Below are positions 56,092 through 64,000 of a stretch of 64,000 nucleotides of DNA, piece by piece. Source of the DNA: Cantharellus purpuraceus (Eukaryota; Basidiomycota; Agaricomycetes; Cantharellales; Hydnaceae). A model generated the notes under the pieces. It was given only the letters and a program-made list of their open reading frames with translations, had not been told where the DNA came from and did not search any database. The DNA is taken from positions 1-64,000 of the forward strand of contig JALBUN010000029.1 of NCBI GenBank assembly GCA_025174535.1. Direction: 5' to 3'. Numbering within the stretch: position 1 is the stretch's first letter; every line of letters begins with the position of its first letter. The translations under genes were made by a program, and so were the position numbers.

Positions 56092-56244
56092 AAAAAAAAA
56101 TGGAAATGATTATAAATTTCAGAGCAGAGAAAAATGAGTCGGAGTGATATTCCTTTGGAGTATTTTGGGCAGGCTGGTAATTTTCCTTGTGACTTGTAAT
56201 AAAATGATGATGCAAAATAATAGAATTAGCATTAGTAATCAAAC

Positions 56245-56585
56245 TTAAAGATTCATAAGAGGGCCAGGTTTGTCTGGATAAGCGGAGTGAAAGTTGGAGA
56301 CAGATTCGGATGCATGATCGAGTTCAGATGTGGAGATCCATGAAGACTCTTCATTGGTGCCTTCATATCCAGTCCATTTGACTAAGTACTGGAGCTTGCA
56401 CTTGTATTGACGGTTGATCTTCGAGTCCAGGATCTCAGATATCTCGTATTCATTGTCTCCTTCGATGATGATTGGGGGAGGTGGAGGTTGCGTGCAACCG
56501 GAGATCTCGTTTGTGGTAGTGGGTTCGAGCATTGATATATGGAAGACTGGATGAACTGCTTGGAAGTGGTCCAGGAGGTGGAGGG
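56245..56585 (-). pseudogene. Family-I element 1: integrase end with chromodomain, truncated
   Basis: Minus-strand MLEPTTTNEISGCTQPPPPP, YEISEILDSKINRQYKCKLQ, YLVKWTGYEGTNEESSWIST, stop at 56245. About 50 bases of upstream integrase remain before the LTR at 56587. The convergent antisense gene ends 153 bases away. Confidence 0.88.
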
Positions 56586-56586
56586 T

Positions 56587-57126
56587 TGTTACGTGCTAGG
56601 TCCGATTGGGGGTCAGAGATTGAATCGGAGGTTGGGTGGGAGGTTGGGTGGGAGGTTGGGTGGGAGGTTGGAGTACGTCGTGGGGGTTGGAACGGACTTG
56701 GCTTCAGCTTATGTGCTGCACCCTCACTAATACCGGTGTCCGAGAGATTTCGGAGATGGAGTACGACTTAGAGAGTTAGGATCGGACTTAGGAACTAGGC
56801 GTGATTCAATATTCAAACTGGGGAATCAAGTCCCCAGTTGGGCAACTTAAATACATATTTGAAATCTAATAATAATTACTCCAGTGATGGGTCTCCAAGG
56901 CCAATGGCCTTACGTGAGTATGTCCGAATCCGACAGGGATGGTGTCTGTTCCTATGGTGATGCTGATGCATCAATCGGAACCGGAGATGGATGGGCGGAA
57001 TTGGCGGTGACAATCGGACAGGTAAATGGAGACGTAGTGGTTTCCAAATGGAGTATAGATTTCATTTGCGCGGGGATCTGAGGGGATCGGACAGGGATCT
57101 GGACGTTAATGAATATAGTCATAACA
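56587..57126 (+). repeat. LTR type A, 3' LTR (gag-pol sense) of family-I element 2
   Basis: 540 bp, TGTTACGTGCTAGGTCC ... AATATAGTCATAACA. It contains four units of the 12-bp repeat. It lies in element 1's integrase at the point that reads AGGGT|GAAGG in element 2, so AGGGT (56582-56586) would be the left target site. Confidence 0.9.
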
Positions 57127-57141
57127 GTATCTCTCCATTTA
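57127..57141 (-). other. Polypurine tract of family I
   Basis: On the minus strand, AAATGGAGAGATAC directly precedes the 3' LTR. The same sequence is conserved at 19124, 29891 and 54307 beside the other type-A LTRs. It fits the second-strand primer site and confirms that the extra gene lies inside the element, between pol and the 3' LTR. Confidence 0.6.
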
Positions 57142-57228
57142 AGGCTGAGCCCCTGAGGCCTCATGTCTGTGGATTGAATAGGTGAGATGATTGGGTGTGG
57201 TCGGAGTTATGCTGGGGGTCTGGAGACG

Positions 57229-57237
57229 TATAAAAGG
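57229..57237 (+). promoter_or_regulatory. TATA box of antisense extra gene, family I copy 4
   Basis: TATAAAAGG followed by AGGGGC. With initiation about 25-30 bases downstream, the first usable ATG would be at 57265 rather than 57244. Confidence 0.65.
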
Positions 57238-57264
57238 AGGGGCATGATTGAGGTCTTATCCTCA

Positions 57265-58998
57265 ATGATGTCAAACCCTTTGGCAAGCATGAGCATGGCT
57301 GAGCTTGAGCAGTTGCTCTTGGCCCGACAGAAGGAAGAGGAGGAGGAGCGGAAATGGAAGGAGGAGGAGGAGGCGGAACGGAGACGGAAGGAGGAGGAGG
57401 AGGTGGAACAGAGACGGAAGGAGGAGGAGGAGGCGGAACGGAGACGGAAGGAGGAGGAGGAGGCGGAACGGAGATGGAAGGAGGAGGAGGAGGCAGAACA
57501 GAGATGGAAGGAGGAAGAGCAGTGGCGGAAAGAGGCGGCGAAAATGGAACGGAGAAGGAAAGAGGAGGAAGCAAAGGTCAAGAGGGCCCTCATGGTGAAG
57601 GAACTTGCGGCAGCAATGGAGGCTGCGAGACTGAAAGAAGTGGAGGAGCAGGCGCACAGGTTAGAGGCCGCCATGGAGGTAGAGGAGGAGGTGACCAGGG
57701 CAGGGGGAATCAGCCACCCAGGAAGTCCGCGTGTGCCAATACGGCCAGGGACCCCAGAAGTCACCATTATCTCCATTACACAGACGGAGACAACTCGTTC
57801 GAGGACTGTCACCGCGGAGGACTCGCCGTTACGCCCACGGGCACGGCCCTTATTTGAGTTGGGGGCAGCTGAGAAAGATGATGTGGCAGAGACGGAGAGG
57901 GCGGAGGTGGAGGCAGATCCCGATGCCAATGTGGAGCTTGATGCAAATGCGGAGCCTGAGGCAGGCGTGGATGTTGGGACGGATGCGGAGCCGGATCCCA
58001 CTTTGAATTCTTACAAGGAGATGGCTTGGGTAGCTGCAGTCGAGGCTCGCAAAAGAGCGGAGCTCTATGCCGCTACCACCAAGAAGAACCTCGATGTTGC
58101 GGTCTTTTCACTGAAGGCGCACCCGAGTGCTGATACGGAGAAGTGGGAGGCGGATCGGAGGGTCATATGGTGCAAGGCGGAGAGTCACGTTTTGGCAACC
58201 CGTAAGAAGGAGCTGCATGTTGCTAGGTTGGCGATCCAGCTTCGCAAGCGCGAGGTGGAGAAGGCAGCAGCAGAACAGCAGGACAAGGAGGAGGAGAGGG
58301 AACGCTTAGAGGCCGCAGCGAGAAGGGGCAGACCACCCAAGGCTCTGGCTCCAACGGAGCCATTTGGCAGACCCGGCGTAACTTGCGACTTATGTCGTGA
58401 TGCGGGTGTGGAGTGCGTGTGGCCTACCGGCCCAACTCGCTGACTTCGGTCCTGCAATCGTTGTCGGGGTCGGAAAGGGGGGTGTAGGATTGATGGAAAG
58501 TTCAATCCCCAGAGTCGGAGTGTCAAGCCCCGACTAGTGGTACAAGGAGAGGCAGAGAAAGAATTGGAAGGTCATCTGACCAAAAAGCGGCAGATGGAGA
58601 CAGGTGCTGTGGCAGCCGGGGGTAGTGGTGTCGGATCGGAAGGGGCAACGACTGGTGCAGGTATGGGGCGCGTCTCGGTGCCCAATAGTACTGTGGGCCA
58701 GCTTATCCGGCTGGTTAACCTGCAGTCGGAGCACCTTCGGCGGACAGAGGGATTGCTAGTGGACTTGGTGAAAACGATGAAACGGAAGGAGGTTCTGGAG
58801 GGTCGTCAGACAGCTGAGTTACGTCGGTTGTGGAAGTTCATGGCCCTGTTGGACGAGGATTTGGACATGGGGGATGAAAAAGATTGGGTGTCAGATGTAG
58901 AGAGTGATGATGAGTCAGAGACGGAGCCTGAGGTAGATAAGGGGAAGGGAAAGAGGAAACACGATGTTTCGAGCATTGATATATGGAAAACTGGATGA
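57265..58998 (+). pseudogene. Antisense extra gene of Ty3 family I, copy 4, one stop codon
   Basis: The most complete copy: open except for one TGA at 58441-58443 (copy 3 has CGA). MMSNPLASMSMAELEQLLLA, five 30-bp repeats encoding A/V-E-x-R-x-KEEEE (57360-57510), KELAAAMEAARLKEVEEQAH, AEVEADPDANVELDANAEPE, SYKEMAWVAAVEARKRAELY, RGRPPKALAPTEPFGRPG, CDLCRDAGVECVWPTGPTR, stop, LRSCNRCRGRKGGCRIDGKF, GQLIRLVNLQSEHLRRTEGL, then the acidic tail VESDDESETEPEVDKGKGKR. The last codons differ: after KHDV the frame runs on into pol sequence (SSIDIWKTG, stop at 58998) because a deletion has removed the normal stop and the chromodomain region. About 570 residues if the stop is read through. Likely nuclear DNA-binding protein by motif; no function known to me. 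Confidence 0.78.
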
Positions 58999-60177
58999 AC
59001 TGCTCGGAAGTGGTCCGGGAGGCAGAGGGTGAAGGACCTGCTGCCTGCGCGAGCAATGACCTCATAAGGACCTAAGTATTTCTCAGAGAGTTTCTTCGAT
59101 GGGCGGTAGTCCGGAAGTGTTCGGCCTTAACAAATACTTTGTCTCCAATTTGTAGGTCCGGAGCTGGAATGCGGCGTCGGTCTGTGGAGACTTGATATTG
59201 TTTCTGAGCATCGGAGATGGTTTCTCGGAGATGTTGGTGTAGTTGATCGAGGTCGGTTACGAATTGACGGGCTTTGGTGGAGGCAAGTTCCTTCTCAGGG
59301 TGGACGGAGATGTTCGGATGGTAGCCTTTATTAGCAAAGAACAGAGAGATGCCGGTAGTCATGTTCGGAGCGTTGTTGTAGGCAAACTCTGCTAACGGAA
59401 GCAGATCAGCCCAGTTGTCTTGTTGATAGTTACAATAGATTCGGAGATATTGTTCCAGGGACTGATTCATTCGTTCCGTTTGTCTGTCTCCTTCAGGATG
59501 GTATCCAGAGGTGAAGTGAAGCTTCATGTCAAGAGCCTTTCCTAGTGTGCGGAAGAAGGAGGACATGAACTCCAAGCCCCGATCGGATGTGACATGCGAT
59601 GGGACTCTGTGTTTAGAGAATACATGGAGAACGAACAATTTAGCTAGCGAGGGGAGGTGATGGTGTCATGCATCGGAATGAATAGTGACTGTTTGGTGAA
59701 CCTGTCAACAATCACAAGTATCCGAGCAATGGGGAGCTTTTCTATGAAATCCATGGAGATGGAGTTCCATGGTTGCTCCAGGATCAGAAGTTGCTTAAGC
59801 GGTCCGTAGGGTTTGTGCCTTTGCGATTTTGAGCACATACAGGTGGTGCAGGAGTTACAGTAGTGTTGAATGTATTCCCGCATTTTTGGCCATACATAGT
59901 CTCGTTGGATTAATCCTTGTGTGCGATTTTGCCCGAAGTGGCCGGAGATCAGGTGATCATGATAATACTGCAAAACTTGGAGTCGGAGGCCGTTGGCGTT
60001 GGGGACGTATATCTGGTTGTTGTGTCGGAGGTGTCCTTTAGGGTCAAGTGACCATTTCAGATCAGAAGGGTTGTCCAAGTGTTTAACTACAACAGGATCA
60101 GATCGGAGTGATGAGCGGATGTCAGAGTGGAGTTGGTCGATGTCCATAATGGTGACAGCTTGGAGAGTGGGAGTCAT
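58985..60177 (-). pseudogene. Family-I element 2: integrase, chromodomain deleted
   Basis: The HHCC zinc region reads YHDHLISGHFGQNRTQGLIQ ... YCNSCTTCMCSKSQRHKPYG. The core has SMDFIEKLP (Asp), TSDRGLEFMSSFFRTL (Asp) and GYHPEGDRQTERMNQSLEQY (Glu), then NNAPNMTTGISLFFANKGYH and GDKVFVKAEHFRTT. A frame break lies near 59640. After 59070 the frame is lost; the segment that encodes MLEPTTTN... and the chromodomain in element 1 is absent. Confidence 0.9.
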
Positions 60178-60239
60178 GAGGGTGGATGCTCATAGGGACG
60201 ATGCCAGCTGCTTGTTAGTAAACACAGGATGAAGTTGTG

Positions 60240-62273
60240 TGGGTTTACAGTGGCATAGTCGCTACTCCCCTCTTTAGGGTAGACGTCCCAGCGTCTAGTT
60301 AACGCGTTGGGCTTTGCTCCAAGTCAACCTGGACGGAAACGGATAATGAGATTGAACTGAGATAGGTATTCGGACCATCAGACTTGTCTCCAGGTGAGCA
60401 GTTTCATTGTGGAGAAATATTCCAAGTTCTTGTGGTCAGTTATGACGTCCACCAGATCAGAGGGACCCTCAAGGTAGTGTCTCCATATCTGGAAGGCTTC
60501 ATATATGGCAAGGAGCTCTTTGTCATGGACGTCATAGTTCAGTTCAGGGGGCATAAATGTACATGAGTGAAAAGCGATCGGGTGGACTTGTCTGTCGTCT
60601 GGAGAGATGATGGACAGGATCGCGGCAAGTGCATAGTCGGAGGTGTCGGTCTCTAATAGGATAGGAACATCTGGAACCCAATGAGTCAGTATCGGAGTGG
60701 AAGTAAAGGCTTTTTCAAGGTCTCAAAGCTCTGTCTACATTCATCAGTGAAATTCCATTGGATACCCTTCCTAGTGAGTCGGGTGAGTGGGACGGTGATA
60801 TCGGAGTAGCCGTGAATGAAGCGGCGGTAGAAGTTGGTGAACCCGAGGAAGGACTGTACATCCTTGACTTTCCGGGGTTCTGGCCATTCCTGTATGGCTT
60901 TGATTTTGTCATCGGACATTGTCAATCCTGCCGGGGAGAGGATATAGCCTAGGTATTCGACCGAGTCGGAGTGGAATTCGCATTTGTCAGCGTGGGCAAA
61001 GAGGCCATGCTTTCAGAGACGTCGGAGTACCTCTCAGACATGTGTCCGATGTTCTTCTTCATTCCGAATATACCAGAATGTCATCTAAGTAAACAAGGAC
61101 GGTCACATTGAGGAGGTCGGTGAAGGTATCATTCATGAACCGCTGGAAGGCGGTTGGAGCATTGGTTAGTCTGAAGGGCATGACGCACCACTCAAAAGAT
61201 CCATATTGTGTGCGGAAGGTCGTTTTCCATTCGTCACCTTCTTGGATACGGACTAGATGGTAGGCATGTCAGAGATCTATTTTGGAATAGATCTTAGCCT
61301 TTCGAGGACTCTCGAGTAGGTCCACGGTGCGGGGTATCGGGTATCGGTCTTTCTTGGTGATCTTGTTGAGTCCACGGAAGTCGACACATAGACGGAGTGA
61401 TCCGTCCTTTTTGTGGACAAATAGGACTGGAGCTCCATGGGGAGATAGGGATGGGCGGATGAAGCCCGTGGCCAAGTTCTTGTCTATGAATGTTCAGAGA
61501 GCCAGTAGCTCTTTTTGGGATAGCGAGTAGATAGGGCCAAGCAGAGGGGTGGAGTTGTCATCCAGTTCAATCTTGAGATCATATGGTTGGTGTTCTGCTA
61601 GGGAGTCGGCTTTAGACTTGCTGAACACGTCGGCGAACTCATGATACTATTTAGGAACCATAGATAGGTCCAGTGGAGTTGATTGGGCGGAATGAGCGGC
61701 AAGGAATATCAGATTGGAGAGGTGGACCTGGAATGTGTGAGAGCCATCCAGTTTGCTTAGTCTGGCGAAGACCATAGCATCCACCAGTGATATAAACGGC
61801 AGGGCAGATGGAGTATCTATTGGAGCAGAGTCAGCGGAGGCGGAAGATAGTTTCACACCTAAAGTTGCTGGTGACGCTGGGGATGACACAGCCTGTACTG
61901 GAGAACAGAATGTGATATGGCCCAATGCCCAGTCAATCAACGGATTGTAGCGGGTGAGCCAGTTATGTCTGAGAACCACAGAACAGCTGGAGTCAAGCGG
62001 AGTAACATAGAATGTAAGGTTCTGGATTTCTCTGACAGAAAAACAGATAGACAGATCTATAGCTTGTGAAATAACAGCATTAGTAGTGCCATCAAATAAT
62101 CGGAGTGGTATCGGAGTTATGGTGTATGTATGGAGTTTATGTAAATCAGAAAAAGAGGAATCGAGGAAACAGTGAGTAGAACCGGAGTCAATTAATACTT
62201 GGATAGCGGTATCGGGAATGGAGTTGGAGTAAATGAGGAGGGTAAGGGAGTCGGAGGGAAAGAGTGGATGCAT
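60240..62273 (-). pseudogene. Family-I element 2: protease, reverse transcriptase, RNase H
   Basis: Protease: [20 protein letters not shown] near 62190 (active-site DSG) and [62 protein letters not shown], and on the minus strand near 61075-61110 a [13 protein letters not shown] box. RNase H region around 60240-60925 includes VKDVQSFLGFTNFYRRFIHG at its start. Stops (for example near 61649, 61490 and 61268) and frame breaks near 60720 and 60300 inactivate it. Confidence 0.88.
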
Positions 62274-62365
62274 TCAGGTGGACCTTGTTTGTCATATGGG
62301 GAGTACAAATGCAGCCCTCAGCCTGTACGGAGGCTATAGGACTGCTTACTATTTTTTTGGGTCTG

Positions 62366-63421
62366 TCATGGCATTGGCAGCATGGCCCTTTGCCTTTGCT
62401 GCTGATGAGGTTGCCTTGTTGCAATCCTTGGCTTGGTGGCCAGGTTTTCCACAGAACAGACAGAGGTTGTTGTCCATGCACGCTGGCATTCCTGCTGGGT
62501 AAGTTTTCCATCCTTCCCCAGCTTGGTGGAGAGGTCCGGAGTACTCTTGCGAGCTCCAGAGTTATTGCCAGTGCCAGAGTTGTTCTGACCGGAACCAGAG
62601 GTGGCAGCATTACCCATGTTTGACTTCTGGGCAGAGTTGGTAGTAGTCTTCTTATCGGACCCCTTGTTGGACTTTGGGGTCTTGTCCAATGATTTGTCTG
62701 ATTTTTTGTTAGCCGAATTTTCATGGGAGACCTCAGATTGACATTCCCAATAATGGGCATCGATGGATTGGGCAAGCTTGCGAAGGTTAACCAAAGTATC
62801 TGGCTTACTGACGTGTGATATCTCATCCTTGATGCGGGATGGGAGACCAACATAAAATTGGTGTTGGAGTGTGGCATCACCCCATTGGACTTTCAGGGCT
62901 AGCTGCTGGAAGCTCACAATGTATTTTGTGATTTTGTGATTTTCCTTCATCCAAAGTTGATCGAGTTCATTCTCGGCATTGGCCTCAGGGTTGTAAGGAC
63001 CGAAATTGGTCCGAAGTTCAGAGATGAAGTTGGAGTAGTCATCTGGCCATATCGGCTCATCAGAGTCGTCCATGAGCACTGGCTCAAAGTAGTCCAGTGC
63101 GGTGCCCTTGAGATAGGACATAGCAAAGGTGACCTTCACCCGATCAGATGTGAACGCATCGGGGCGGTCATGGAAGTTCAACCAGCATTGCACCAAGAAT
63201 GGCTGGAGCTTTCGTGGATCGGAGCCATCGAATAGGTCAGGTTCTTGGACCTTGGTCCAGGACTTAGGGGCTTGTGGGGTACAGATGCTGCTGGTGAGTA
63301 GGGAGATGGCTTGCGCCAGATTTGGAGAGGGCAGAGTGTCGTCTTCTTCATTGACAGCCTCTATGTGGTCCATCAGTTCTTCAACGACCTCAGGGATGGT
63401 GTCAATGCTGGGAGCAGGCAC
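62366..63421 (-). pseudogene. Family-I element 2: gag
   Basis: Long open frame MPAPSIDTIPEVVEELMDHI ... KVTFAMSYLKGTALDYFEPV, SELRTNFGPYNPEANAENEL, VQWGDATLQHQFYVGLPSRI, then an S/T/N/K-rich linker and KLGKDGKLTQQECQR. A one-base loss near 62478 shifts the frame just before the CCHC zinc knuckle seen in element Y (CLFCRKPGHQAKDC). Otherwise intact from the ATG. It lies 78 bases inside the 5' LTR. Confidence 0.9.
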
Positions 63422-63498
63422 CTCAACAGTTCATGCGTGTTTGGAGTTGGCGGTGGATCATGGCATTGGTAGGAGTGAGTATGGCAGTTCGAATATAC

Positions 63499-64000
63499 TG
63501 TTACGCACTAGGTCCAATTGGTGGTCAGAGATTGGGTTGGAGGTTTGGTTGGAGTCGGAGAAGGAGTCGGGTACGTCATGGGGGTCAGAACGGACTTGGC
63601 TTCAGCTTATGTGCTGCACCCTCACTAATACCGGTGTCTGAGATTTTGGAGACGGAGTACGACTTAGAGAGTTAGGATCAGACTTAGGAACTAGGTGTGA
63701 TTCGAACTGGGGAATGAAGTCCCCAGTCGGGCAACTTAAATACATATTTGAAATCTAATAATAATTACTCCAGGGATGGGTCTCCAAGGCCAATGGCCTT
63801 ACATGAGTATGTCCAAGTCTGACGGGGATGGATGTCCAGGTTCCTATGGTGCTGCTGATGCATCAATCGGAACTGGAGATGGATGGGTGGAATTGGCAGT
63901 TACAATCAGACAGGTAAATGGAGACGTGACAGTTTCCAAATGGAGTATAGATTTCATACATGCGGGGATCTGAGTGGATCAGACAGGGATCTGAGTGGAT
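63499..64000 (+). repeat. LTR type A, 5' LTR (gag-pol sense) of family-I element 2, runs off the window
   Basis: Begins TGTTACGCACTAGGTCC and follows the other copies to the last base; about 20-30 bases of its far end are outside. Together with 56587-57126 it bounds a 7.4-kb element. The minus-strand sequence just inside it, GTATATTCGAACTGCCATAC, is conserved in element Y, but I cannot identify a standard TGG-type primer-binding site. Confidence 0.9.

Noticed and set aside
57161..57857. Long Ser-, Pro- or Gly-rich open frames opposite or overlapping the E/R-rich repeats (also at 19.2, 29.4 and 54.5 kb)
   Set aside because: They are the other frames of GAGGAGGAGGA-type repeats. Only the E/R frame continues into the conserved cysteine cluster.
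1..64000. CRISPR arrays, rRNA and tRNA genes
   Set aside because: No regularly spaced repeats of CRISPR type and no convincing tRNA cloverleaf or rRNA sequence seen; the tandem repeats present are minisatellite or coding repeats in transposons.

Overview
The window looks like a piece of a mushroom-forming or wood-decay basidiomycete (Agaricomycete) chromosome. Host genes are split by many roughly 40-60-nt introns with fungal splice sites. Proteins such as an Hsp110 chaperone, glyoxalase I and HAD-type terpene cyclases are typical of such genomes. About two thirds of the window is nested LTR retrotransposon debris (Ty3/gypsy chromoviruses, Ty1/copia elements, solo LTRs).

Layout: 2-3 kb, a gag remnant. 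4.6-7.2 kb (-), an Hsp110/Sse1-type chaperone. 9.15-12.04 kb (+), an ABC-type ATPase/transporter. 12.66-13.41 kb (-), a cupin gene. 14.6-41.18 kb, a transposon island holding one copia element, three Ty3 families (I, II and III), a MITE-like element and many LTRs of seven types (A to G here). 41.18-52.03 kb, a host gene block: a short-chain dehydrogenase cut by a retroelement (+), two tandem HAD-like terpene cyclase genes (-; the 42-44 kb copy broken, the 45-47 kb copy apparently intact), glyoxalase I (+), a decayed glyoxalase copy (+) and a second cupin gene (+). 52.6-64 kb, a second island: a copia remnant hit by a solo LTR and by a family-I Ty3 element, which itself appears to be hit by another family-I element running off the end.

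With the transposons removed, the host order is Hsp110 - ABC - cupin A - SDR - terpene cyclase (broken) - terpene cyclase - glyoxalase I - glyoxalase (broken) - cupin B. The terpene cyclases belong to the family that makes drimane-type sesquiterpenes, so a small terpenoid cluster that grew by duplication and was split by transposons is a reasonable inference. It is not proven.

The most unusual feature is in the Ty3 elements. Families I and II both carry an extra gene between the end of pol and the 3' LTR, on the strand opposite to gag-pol. Both extra genes encode a charged/coiled-coil segment, a fungal Zn2Cys6-type cysteine cluster and an acidic tail. The family-I version also has an AT-hook-like motif and a TATA box conserved in four copies. 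The family-II version has an intron that can only be spliced from the antisense transcript. Most stop codons that break the transposon genes look like C-to-T changes at CpG sites, pointing to cytosine methylation and deamination.
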